64,000 nucleotides of DNA from Symbiodinium natans. Its lineage: Eukaryota > Sar > Dinophyceae > Suessiales > Symbiodiniaceae. The notes under the pieces were generated by a model. The model made no database searches. It worked only from the letters and a program-made list of their open reading frames with translations, and had not been told where the DNA came from. How positions within the stretch are numbered: the first letter of the stretch is position 1; every line of letters starts with the position of its first letter. The translations under genes were made by a program, and so were the position numbers. Shown here in pieces: positions 21,778 through 30,289 of this stretch. Where the stretch lies: positions 1 through 64,000 of the forward strand of contig CAJNDS010000763.1 in the NCBI GenBank assembly GCA_905221605.1. The letters are read 5' to 3'.

Positions 21778-24700
21778 TCAGGGATACCAAACAGGCTCGG
21801 AGAATCCGCTATGGGTTGTCCGTGGCCTCGAAAACATGCATTCGGGATTAGCCATGGAAGCGATGCTAGAGCCTTTAGCTCGGTGTGCAACCTTTGGCAA
21901 GAGAGCTTTCAAAGGGCGCTTGTATGGCTCGCTAAAGGTTCGGCGGAGGCGAGCCTCGTCCTCGTCTGAAGTGACTGTTCGGGCGGCGATCTTTTCCCAG
22001 AGGCTCTCCCGTCCAGATGCTTCCGGTCTCGACCGCGGCATTCGCGGCTCTTGCACAAAGCCTCGCCGCACGAAGAGATCCAGGCTTCGCAAGGCAAGGC
22101 CAGGCTTGTCCGCGCAAATGTCGACGCTGTTGCTGATGTTGCTGATGTTGCTGTCTTGCGGCAATGGCGGCTCCTGTGGACCATGGGATTCCTTGGATTC
22201 CTTGGATTCCTTGGAATCCTTCAAGGAAGAACTTGCCCTGAGGGGCGCTGTCCACGTCCAAGTGCGCATGGTGGCCAATCGCCTGCACAGCTTTTGAACG
22301 TTCATGGGCAAAGGAGTCTCGCAAAGGTTCAGCTTGGCGCCTTTCAAGGAAATAGGCAGCACGTGGACCAAGTGCGCAGTTGATACTTCCGATATGTTCT
22401 GGCAGCCCTGGAAGCTGATGTGCAGAACGCCAAGATCGATCATGGAGTGCACGCGGCTGGCAAGCGACTCAATGGTTTCATCCGAAATATTGCAAAAGGC
22501 CAAATCAAGTTTGAGAAGTGTGACAGATGGCAGACCTTCCACCACAGCCGTGACACCCGAATCAGTAACGGATTTGCATCCCTTGAACGCCAAAAGGAGG
22601 TTCTTCAAGCTGCACAAATCATTCAGCATCTCTGCCAATGCCAACAGGCTCTTGTCGGTCAAGTACTCCACGAAAGAAAGATCCAAGTCCAGAAACCTTG
22701 GTTCCAAGCGAACTGCGAACTGTGCTGTAAGATTCATAGCCCGGGCCAACACGACAACGAACATGCACAGTTATGCACCGCGAAGGCACTCTTTTCAGGC
22801 CAGATGGTACATCAAGCTTTGCGTCTGCGAGCCGGCATCGCCCAGCATTAGCCCTAAGGGTTGCCGGGAGAAAATGCCGTCGCAAAAGAAGTGCCCCCAC
22901 TTCGGGGAGGGTAGGGAGGGTGATCTTGAAATGTTACGGACGCACAAGCGTCGGCCCTGTGCACGTGCCGAGGCTATGCAAACATGTTCAGAGAACTCTT
23001 ATGCACCGCGAAGGCACTCTTTTCAGGCCAGATGGTACATCAAGCTTTGCGTCTGCGAGCCGGCATCGCCCAGCATTAGCCCTAAGGGTTGCCGGGAGAA
23101 AATGCCGTCGCAAAAGAAGTGCCCATATTTGCAAGCCCCATTAACCACCATGTTATTCCAACTGAAGAAGCATCCGCAGACTTGCATGCACAGGGCCCCC
23201 ATATTTGCTTGCCATCTGGTCACGACCGAGCATAGCATTGCTCAAACTTCCGCGCTAGGACTGCCACTTCAGCATTGTAAAATGCTTTGGCAATCGCAGC
23301 ACACATGCGGGTGGGATAGGGCTCAGCCCACTTGGTGCGCCATTGTCCTGCTGCTGTGCGCCCCTGCAGCGGCACATGCGGTCGCAAAGTGAAGTCACAT
23401 ATGCGCTTGCCACGGCACTTGTGTAGTTCGAGGACAGACAGGTCGATGTGGACCCCCAGAAAAGCGGTGGGTTTTTTGAAGGGCTTTCCCCATGCACAGT
23501 AATGGGCTGTCCAGCGGCCCACATGTGGCCGGCGTAGCAATTGCTGCACAGGGGGGCACCTCCAGAAACGGGAGGTAAGGGGATTTTCCAGAGTCGCGCT
23601 AAGCCGCAACTTCCAGCACAAGAGCACAACTTTGACAGAGAAGCGCATCCACAAATTGCCCAGCTCAACTTTGACTTGATCGGCAGGGCAAAGACCACGG
23701 AGTCCCAATGGCTGCAAATTGCTTCGGAGCGGGCAAGGACCAGGCGGGGCATCACGAGCCCGGGTGAAGCTTTCGCACGGGGTGCCCAAATGAACACCGG
23801 AAATCCGCCCGGCTCTTATCCACCCACAGATCATCGCGCGGCGTGCCGGATGACGAAGATCATACTGGCTGCCGAGCCGGAGATCCCACAACATGACGAC
23901 ACCTCCACATTGTTGCGCCAGAGCTTTTCCAAGTTCGCCACGGCCAGAGAAGATCTCGATGTACACCCGCACTGCCGGCCCAAGGGGGACATTCAGGGCA
24001 GGCCACACACCACGGACTGGATGTTTTGGCTTGCCTCCAGCGCCTTTTGCCGCGTCGCCTTGGAGAGGGCTTGCATCTGCTGTGTGACGCGACCACCTTT
24101 CTCGTACCTTCGCACACTGCTGAAACTGCGCCACCTCCCCCGTTTTTGGATTTCCTGCAAGGTTCGAAAGCCAAGCAGAACATCCCGGCTCGGACCGCCA
24201 TGACGAAGACGATAAGGATGCGGATCGCCCACTGCAACTTCCATGCCGAACCGGCTTCCGACATCGCGCATGAAGCTTCTCACTGTCTCTAGGCTCACCG
24301 AGAACAGCGGCTCCGAGGCGCATCGGTGGCCGGCCTTGAGCAGACGGAAGGTCTGCTCGGCGATCCACACAATCTGAGGAAGGTCGAACAACACTGTCTC
24401 GTCGAACTCCCCCGTCTTCGAAGGCGTTTCGAGCTCCAGCGGGTGAAGGATCAGCGACCATGCTTTGACCACCCCAACGGGGGGCACCAAGCCACCCACC
24501 AGCAGTTTGGCTACCTCGCCCGGTCTCAGGTAGGTCACAAAGGCGAGTAATATATAAAGGGCCACCTCGATCATGTTGCGAGTGATGGCTTCCATAGCCA
24601 TCAAGCACACGACTTCCCAGGGTAACGGCAGCCTCGACTTTGGCGGGTCCAGTCGTCGCCACCCTGCGAGAGTTTGCTTTGCCAGGTCCAACCCGCCTCG

Positions 24701-27700
24701 GCCACCACGGAGATGGGGCTGGTAGAACTGGATCGCCGCAATGAGGTACTGGCCCTGGCTCAAATCCTCCCCCTCGTCGAACAAGTCCTCCAAAACTTGG
24801 CTCGCCGGGAGGTCGAGGTCGCTCGCGGTGTACTTCTCGGTCATGGTTAACCCCGCCGCTGTGCACATCCTCCTCCACAGCTTGCTGTACCGCTCTCTGC
24901 ATCCACGGCTCACTGATGCCTCCGCCAACGTCCCGAATTGCTGCCTGATTTTGACCCTGGCCTTCGCGCGAGTCTTCTTGACCTGCTGCAGGCTTTGGCC
25001 CGCGGGCCGGTTCACACGGCTGGCCGGCGGCCGCAGTGCGGTCTTGGCTGCAGCTTTGGGGAGCTGGATGAACCTGTGCACCACCATGTACAGCGCTCGA
25101 CGGGAAGAGGGAGCCTCTGGAGACCGCGTCGGCAGGATTCCACTCTGAGGGGATGAACCTGAACTGGACACTGATGCCCGAGCACAGGCACAGGCTCGCC
25201 AGCTGTTGAGTCACACGGCGCATTCCGAAAGAGCGCCCCCTGCCACGGTCTAGAGCGCAGATGGCAGCGGTAGAATCCGACAGGATGAGATGCCGCATGT
25301 GAAAGGAAGTCTCTTTGCGCAGCAAGCGCTTCACAGCAAACAACGAGGCCCTTCCTTCTAACACTGGCATGCCCTCCTGTCGCTTCCATTTGTGCCGTCC
25401 CACCACACGCCACTTACGATCGACTTGGCTGGATGCGACCGGCACAAACCTATCAGAAAGCAGCTTGCCCTCTACGACCGAAAGGGGCACGGGCCGCGCC
25501 TTGGCATTGTTGTCCCCGGAGTGGGCCCACTGAAGGCTGCGAGCCTCGTCAGAATCATCAGCAAAGGCAGTACCGAACGCACTTGCACGAGGACAGCGAA
25601 ACTCCGGGATCTCAAACCTCCATCGCTCCGAGTACTTCCCTAGTTGGCGAACCTCTGCTTCGTCAAAGTCGGCCACAACGGCGCCCAAGCCCCACGTGGA
25701 GGCATCGACCGCAGCGACCTCTGAGGCCCAAGGGATCCCCAAATCTCTCCAAAGCAAGGGCGCGATTGAGGTCCAGATCATAAGCTCTCTCCTCACGCTA
25801 GGCCATATACGGTGGTTCTGCTCATAGTGAGTACGAACAAAAGAGTACGACTCACCAAATACAGCTAAGGCTTCACGGCGGCCTAGGGCAATGAAAGTTG
25901 CATGCCCGAGCACCTTTTCGAGCTGTTTGCCACTGCATGTGCCACGGTCCAGCAAAAAACGAATAGCGGCTATGAGGCGCCACACCCGGTGGGACAAAGG
26001 CCGGAGCTTCTTGCCTTGAAAACACCAACCCAAAACCTTGATGTTCCCCTCGCCGCTCTCAACCTCGTGTACCACCAAGCCCTTGTCCCTCAAAGCCTGT
26101 ACCCCTGCAGCCGCAAGTGCCTCGACTTCTTCTTTGGCAGTGCCAATGCACACGAAATTGTCGACGTACTCTAAATGCATGCACTCCGGGGACGGTACCG
26201 AAGCACGGTCCTCGAGGCACTTGTCAGCTGTGGCTCCAACACCTGACACGATCCGCTGGTGGATGTTTTGGCACCACCATAAGGCGTGTGTCCAGCCCAT
26301 CGGCAGCACCTTCAGGCGCGGGAAAACTAGAGAAGATGCTCTAATCGCTTTACCGCCCAGCGAGGTGATGCCGAGGTCGCCAGCTGACAAGGGCCGCATA
26401 CCGAAGTACGGTCGTAGCTGCAGGGGGAGCTCAAAGTGGTAAAAGGCGTCCTTCAAATCGGCAGTGGAGATGTAGAGGTCACAGTCGGTGCCACCCAAAT
26501 CAATGCGGCTAAGGACCTCAGCCGTCGCCAAATTGACTTTGTCCGGGGGGGCAAACCATTCGTTCGACCTCCTGCAATCAACCACCATCCGAAGCCGTCC
26601 GTCCTTCTTCCGCACAAAGAAGACTTCAACCTTCTCGGTGGGCTCCTCGGACGTGAACTCGACGAGGCCACCGTCCCAAAGGCGCCGCACAAAGCTCTTG
26701 TACACACGGGCCTCCAAAAGTCGCGGGTCCGAATAACACTTCACCACACCAGTCCTCCGCAAATTGCGCAGGGCCTCATTCTTCTGCAAAAGCCGAGTTG
26801 AGATGAAGTCCTCAACAATTTTCATCCCATCGCCTCCGAGTAGCGTGTGAAGAGGCACAGGCGGCACCTCCCCGGTGGGCAAACTCAAAAGGCTGGGCTC
26901 GTACGAGGCGACGAGTGGCGGGGCTTGGTCCTCCCCGTACCCGTCGAAGGCCTGAAGCTGCCAAAGCGCCTCTCGACCACTGAGCTCCTGTTCGGGAGCC
27001 CCCAAAAGGTGCACTGAATTTCGAATGTGTTCCAAGGCAGCCAGCTGTGCCCGCGAAGGTGTCTGGCACTGCGAGTTCGCCTTGCCAAACTTGTCTCCAC
27101 TATACAGAGCATTGAGCCCGCGAACGCACTCAGCTACCATGGTGTCCTGGTGCCATCTCCGTTCCAAGCGGCGCTTGACACGCCTTGACCCGCCAAAGCC
27201 GCCATCACATGAGACTCCGGGCACCGGCAAAGGAAAAAGGTCTCTGGGGACGCGACGTGCGTCGCCAGACAAAAAGGGAGTTCTCAAAGCCGCCTGCGAC
27301 GCACTCCCAACAGCCGCAGGCGAAGCCCAGCTCAGGGGTTTCCACCACCCTTCTTCTTCGCCAAGTCCCGCTCCTCGCGGGCTTTTCTGAGATTCTTTGA
27401 GAGCTGCGCGTCGCGCTCAACCTCCTGCTTGACGTGCTCCAGCAAGGATGGTGCGATCATCAAGGTCCCGGCTTGACGGACCAAGGAGCCGAAGGTGTAC
27501 TGCTCCTCCAAACTGAGCTTGCCACCGACCGTCTTCGACTCGATCTCCCGGGCCCTTTCTGAATGAGCGTACTCGATTGTCTGTACCCGTCTGAACATGA
27601 GCTCCACGCCGTAGCAGTTGCAAGCATCCACTTGGTCGACCTGAATCAGCTGCCGAAGGAACATACTGGTCTGAACGTGCTCCTGGACACCCCAGCCGCC

Positions 27701-30289
27701 TGCGTCGATGCGGCAAAGCTGCCTGAACCGTTCATGGTGGGCCTCGAAGCCAAGGCCCTCCGTCATCAGATAGTTCAAGCACCATAAGGCTGTCCGCGGG
27801 CCGGCTATCTTCCAACCCATCTCGACTTCTCTCGAGGCAGCCACCACCTCTGACAGAGGCCTCTCAGGCTGCCCCACAGTGTTGAAGCCTCGGGCCAGGA
27901 TGCGCCCATCGCAAGCAGCCGGTCGCCCATTGAACGTCTGGCGGCTAGTCTCACTAATGCACATACAGAAGAGGTCACTGCCGTCAGCCATCCGATGGAC
28001 TGTCTTGGCACCTTCCACCGCTGGTGCCACTACACCGGCCACGACCTCACCAAACACTGTTGTTCAGGTCCCTTCGGCCGCAACCCAAACCAAGCCTCGC
28101 CCTGTGAGATCTCTAGCACCTGGCCCTGCGTTTCCAATGGCAGCGTTGCCCGGCTGGGCCGGAACGGCGGCCACAGGCTGAGCCACTGCCGCCGCCGCAG
28201 CGACTGGAGCGGCCTCCACAGCGCCACCTCCACCACCCATCGGCGCAGCTCCGACCGCAGCCACTGCTCCTAGTCCGCGCCTTGCGATCTCGGCATCAAA
28301 CTCTGCCCTCCCAGCACGCATCACGGCAGCATACTGGGCCGCAGTCATGGGCGCAAATCCATAGACCTGGTTGCGGGGCACCCCTCGGGCGAGCCTGCCA
28401 TCGGGTGAGTGCCACATGTACTGAATGTCAGGGTTGTGCCGGGCGAGCTCTTCCACATACACATCATGGTCGGGCGTCACGATCACCCATTCATCCCCCT
28501 GCACTTGCCCCACCAATAAGCGCGTGTGGATCACGCCGGGGTCTCCATGATACCGAAGATAGACAATCTCGCCGGTCTGCATCGCGCGCTAGCCTCACTG
28601 CTCGGTGATCTGTAGGCCCTTCGGGACGCCGTAGACGCCTTTTCCAGACTTCCCTTTCACGGAGAACGTGAACTCCTGAAGTCCAGCCTCGTCCTTCCGA
28701 AATGAAACCCTGAATGCCAAGGCCAAGTTGGTGACAAGCAGCCCGACCAGCCCAAAGCAGACTAGCCAAAGCCAGGCCCCCTCCCCAGTCGATCGTTCAG
28801 GTGAACTCACAGCACAATGACAGATGCAAGGCCGAACGTCGGGCTCACGGTTCCCAGTCTTAAGCCAGATTCCAAGCAGCAGTCCCCCAGCAGCGCCCGC
28901 AAAGTGATAGGCGTCCATGCTATGCTCCTGCCCCTTTGATCTTGAAATGTTACGGACGCACAAGCGTCGGCCCTGTGCACGTGCCGAGGCTATGCAAACA
29001 TGTTCAGAGAACTCTTACGCACACATGCAAAGCAAAGCGACACAAAGCCAAGCAAACAACAAACAAATGAGTCCGACAGAAGTCCTTATGCTTTCACCAG
29101 GAACAAGGAACTTCAACGAGTGCACGCTGCGAATGCCTCGACACAAGCTCGCCAAACTACGGATTTCGGAGTTGCAGGCCAAATTCATCTGCAAAGAAGT
29201 AAGGCCGGCAGGAAGTGAATTGGACAAAGCATCCACACCTCCTTGCCCAATGTCAGAGCATAGCCTTAGCAAACTTGCAGAAGCTTGGGTGGGCTCGGTT
29301 TCGGCCACGGCCGCTTAGGGTACCGAATAGTACGGAGGACACGCAGAAGAGAAGAGTTGCCCACAAGCCTTTTGGGCCCCTTAGCAGCTCATTAGGCCAC
29401 TGAACACCACTGAACGGTTCCAGCCTTTATGGTCTTTCGAATGCTTGGTCCTCTCCATCATTGCATGAGTTGCGCGACTGGGTTACGCCCTTGACCGCTT
29501 TGGTGCAATCGCGAAAGCCGACTGCGCCCTGTGATTCCGAGCCCAGCTTGGGCGCTAAACATGCTGGAAACAGCTCAAGCCTTTTTTACTTGTCCACCCC
29601 CTTTGCCCTTGCACTTTCCGGTGTTCCTTTCTTTGTTCCTTACGGCCCTGCACCCTTGTGTGAGCTTGCGCTTTTGCTTGAGCTGGAGCAGAAGTCACCA
29701 ACTAGCAATGCAAGTTTCGACGAATTTTGTCGGCAAACCTCCTCTGCCCTATCCGCATGGGTATTCAGATACCCAAAAGCTTCGAAGACCAAGCAAACAC
29801 AACACGTTGCCATGAGCCGCGGCGCTTGAAATTGAGCCTTACATTCCGAAGCTTGGCTGGCAAGCACTTGGCCAGCTCTTCTACACCTTTCACCGTTATG
29901 TGAGAGCACATGCTGAAGTTCAGCTCTAGCGTGGCCAAGTTCTTGTGCAAGGATCGAGCCAGCGCGGCCAGATGCGCATCGTCGATTCGCGAAGCGCAGA
30001 AGCTCAGGTCGAGGGAGTCTTTGCCGGTGTTTGCCCTGATGGAATCGGCCAATGCACTTCGCGTACGTGGTAGCCTTCCACTGTCGGTCTCTAGCAAAGG
30101 CAGCCACATCAGAGAGGCAAAGAGAGCTCGGAGCTTCACGTTCACCTTCTCCAGAAGGCGATGAAGCGGAACAGATCCAGAAACTTCCACTCCTCGCTCT
30201 TCCAAGAACTTGTAAAGGATGCGATTACGATCCAGCTTGCTCGACGCATCCGATCTCTCAAGGCCAATGTCGAGTGCGGCTAGCAGCAT
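21778..30289 (-). CDS. Leucine-rich-repeat protein gene, intron-interrupted by a retrotransposon
   Basis: Three exons can be joined in frame. Exon 1 is 30289-29826 (LATLELNFSMCSHITVKGVE ... LRNVRLNFK). Exon 2 is 29264-29098 (CSDIGQGGVDALSNSLP, SLQMNLACNSEI). Exon 3 starts at about 22728 or 22715 (LDLDLSFVEYLTDKSLLAL, CKSVTDSGVTAVVEGLP) and runs to a stop at 21778. The LRR phase continues across both joins. Intron 1 (29825-29265) is GC-AG, with donor CAA|GCGCCG and acceptor CTAAG|GCTATG. Intron 2 has donor CTG|GTGAAA and acceptor TACAG|CACAG or CGCAG|TTCGC, both phase 1, and contains the whole 6.2-kb element at 22771-29016. The repeat style (CxxITDxGVxALAxxLP) is common in dinoflagellate LRR proteins. 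The C-terminal 150 residues are Lys/Ser-rich and probably disordered. The frame upstream of ATG 30289 stays open for about 17 codons, so another 5' exon is possible. Confidence 0.7.
22771..22896 (-). repeat. Split direct repeat B2
   Basis: 126 bp starting TTATGCACCGCGAAGG and ending AAGAAGTGCCC. Copy of 22999-23124 with no difference seen. It is the outer 3' end of the element on the minus strand. Confidence 0.85.
22921..23000 (-). repeat. Split direct repeat A2
   Basis: 80 bp, TGATCTTGAAATGTTACGG to GAGAACTCTT, matching A1 at 28937-29016. It abuts B1 with a TT overlap. Confidence 0.85.
22999..23124 (-). repeat. Split direct repeat B1
   Basis: 126 bp copy of B2. It lies between A2 and the end of the pol frame, giving the B1-A2-B2 order. 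Confidence 0.85.
23220..27287 (-). CDS. Pol polyprotein of the recombinase element: reverse transcriptase, RNase H and methyltransferase-like domain
   Basis: One open frame of 1355 codons, starting at a TTG; the first ATG is at 27140. Residues about 190-420 are the reverse transcriptase: FFVRKKDGRLRMVVDCRR, motif A STADLKDAFYHFELP (D277), and motif C EYVDNFVCIG (374-377), with Asn where the second Asp is usual. RNase H follows from about 525 (AAVDASTWGLGAVVADF, later LILSDSTAAICALDRG and FIPSEWNPADAVSRG). From about residue 1105 there is a Rossmann methyltransferase-like domain: EIFSGRGELGKAL, then GVHLGTPCESFTRAR and SATLENPLTSRFW. These resemble motif I, the PC motif IV and the ENV motif VI of C5-cytosine methyltransferases. 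The segment between RNase H and this domain overlaps the recombinase frame at 25171-23993. It may be expressed from gag by frameshifting. Confidence 0.8.
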   Translation of the reverse strand: MRTPFLSGDARRVPRDLFPLPVPGVSCDGGFGGSRRVKRRLERRWHQDTMVAECVRGLNALYSGDKFGKANSQCQTPSRAQLAALEHIRNSVHLLGAPEQELSGREALWQLQAFDGYGEDQAPPLVASYEPSLLSLPTGEVPPVPLHTLLGGDGMKIVEDFISTRLLQKNEALRNLRRTGVVKCYSDPRLLEARVYKSFVRRLWDGGLVEFTSEEPTEKVEVFFVRKKDGRLRMVVDCRRSNEWFAPPDKVNLATAEVLSRIDLGGTDCDLYISTADLKDAFYHFELPLQLRPYFGMRPLSAGDLGITSLGGKAIRASSLVFPRLKVLPMGWTHALWWCQNIHQRIVSGVGATADKCLEDRASVPSPECMHLEYVDNFVCIGTAKEEVEALAAAGVQALRDKGLVVHEVESGEGNIKVLGWCFQGKKLRPLSHRVWRLIAAIRFLLDRGTCSGKQLEKVLGHATFIALGRREALAVFGESYSFVRTHYEQNHRIWPSVRRELMIWTSIAPLLWRDLGIPWASEVAAVDASTWGLGAVVADFDEAEVRQLGKYSERWRFEIPEFRCPRASAFGTAFADDSDEARSLQWAHSGDNNAKARPVPLSVVEGKLLSDRFVPVASSQVDRKWRVVGRHKWKRQEGMPVLEGRASLFAVKRLLRKETSFHMRHLILSDSTAAICALDRGRGRSFGMRRVTQQLASLCLCSGISVQFRFIPSEWNPADAVSRGSLFPSSAVHGGAQVHPAPQSCSQDRTAAAGQPCEPARGPKPAAGQEDSREGQGQNQAAIRDVGGGISEPWMQRAVQQAVEEDVHSGGVNHDREVHRERPRPPGEPSFGGLVRRGGGFEPGPVPHCGDPVLPAPSPWWPRRVGPGKANSRRVATTGPAKVEAAVTLGSRVLDGYGSHHSQHDRGGPLYITRLCDLPETGRGSQTAGGWLGAPRWGGQSMVADPSPAGARNAFEDGGVRRDSVVRPSSDCVDRRADLPSAQGRPPMRLGAAVLGEPRDSEKLHARCRKPVRHGSCSGRSASLSSSSWRSEPGCSAWLSNLAGNPKTGEVAQFQQCAKVRERWSRHTADASPLQGDAAKGAGGKPKHPVRGVWPALNVPLGPAVRVYIEIFSGRGELGKALAQQCGGVVMLWDLRLGSQYDLRHPARRAMICGWIRAGRISGVHLGTPCESFTRARDAPPGPCPLRSNLQPLGLRGLCPADQVKVELGNLWMRFSVKVVLLCWKLRLSATLENPLTSRFWRCPPVQQLLRRPHVGRWTAHYCAWGKPFKKPTAFLGVHIDLSVLELHKCRGKRICDFTLRPHVPLQGRTAAGQWRTKWAEPYPTRMCAAIAKAFYNAEVAVLARKFEQCYARS
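23993..25171 (-). CDS. Tyrosine recombinase of the element
   Basis: An open frame of 392 codons in the frame shifted by one base relative to pol, starting at a GTG, so it is probably reached by frameshifting or an internal start. N-terminal SAM-like region: FGTLAEASVSRGCRERYSKL. Catalytic core: AFVTYLRPGEVAKLL (first Arg), HPYRLRHGGPSRD (His/Arg box) and KRGRWRSFSSVRRYEK (second-box Trp and the tyrosine nucleophile). This enzyme would integrate a circular DNA copy, in place of a DDE integrase. It ends where the methyltransferase-like domain of the pol frame begins. Confidence 0.8.
   Translation of the reverse strand: MSSSGSSPQSGILPTRSPEAPSSRRALYMVVHRFIQLPKAAAKTALRPPASRVNRPAGQSLQQVKKTRAKARVKIRQQFGTLAEASVSRGCRERYSKLWRRMCTAAGLTMTEKYTASDLDLPASQVLEDLFDEGEDLSQGQYLIAAIQFYQPHLRGGRGGLDLAKQTLAGWRRLDPPKSRLPLPWEVVCLMAMEAITRNMIEVALYILLAFVTYLRPGEVAKLLVGGLVPPVGVVKAWSLILHPLELETPSKTGEFDETVLFDLPQIVWIAEQTFRLLKAGHRCASEPLFSVSLETVRSFMRDVGSRFGMEVAVGDPHPYRLRHGGPSRDVLLGFRTLQEIQKRGRWRSFSSVRRYEKGGRVTQQMQALSKATRQKALEASQNIQSVVCGLP
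27332..28582 (-). CDS. Gag-like ORF with one in-frame TGA
   Basis: From ATG 28582 the frame encodes about 172 residues (EIVYLRYHGDPGVIHTRLL, then an Ala/Gly/Pro-rich linker). It reaches a TGA at about 28066-28064 and stays open in the same frame to 27332. The second part (GWKIAGPRTALWCLNYLMTE, HHERFRQLCRIDAGGWG) is helical and ends in a basic Lys-rich tail. Size and position before reverse transcriptase fit a gag protein. I see no zinc knuckle. The TGA means either a damaged copy or translation by readthrough. Pol lies in another frame immediately downstream. Confidence 0.6.
28595..28918 (-). CDS. Small membrane-protein ORF at the 5' end of the element
   Basis: 107 codons from ATG 28918 to a TGA 12 bases before the gag ATG. 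Residues 5-20 (HFAGAAGGLLLGIWLK) are mildly hydrophobic. Residues about 48-68 (AWLWLVCFGLVGLLVTNLALA) form a clear transmembrane segment. A basic C-terminal domain follows (FSVKGKSGKGVYGVPKG). Such an ORF is not part of the standard gag-pol set of DIRS/Ngaro elements as I know them. It might be captured or envelope-like, but no homology is claimed. Confidence 0.5.
   Translation of the reverse strand: MDAYHFAGAAGGLLLGIWLKTGNREPDVRPCICHCAVSSPERSTGEGAWLWLVCFGLVGLLVTNLALAFRVSFRKDEAGLQEFTFSVKGKSGKGVYGVPKGLQITEQ
28937..29016 (-). repeat. Split direct repeat A1
   Basis: 80 bp at the 5' end of the element on the minus strand, matching A2 at 22921-23000. Confidence 0.85.

Larger units (their letters stand above)
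22771..29016 (-). mobile_element. Tyrosine-recombinase retrotransposon (DIRS order, Ngaro/PAT-like split direct repeats)
   Basis: 6246 bp. In minus-strand order the ends are A1 (29016-28937), body, B1 (23124-22999), A2 (23000-22921), B2 (22896-22771). This is the split-direct-repeat plan of PAT and Ngaro elements. The body encodes a small membrane protein, a gag-like protein, reverse transcriptase plus RNase H, a tyrosine recombinase in a second frame, and a methyltransferase-like domain. A and B copies look nearly identical by eye, suggesting a young insertion. The element lies in an LRR-gene intron whose empty site would read about ATGCACAGTTACGCACACATGC. No target-site duplication is evident, as expected for recombinase-mediated integration. 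Confidence 0.85.
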
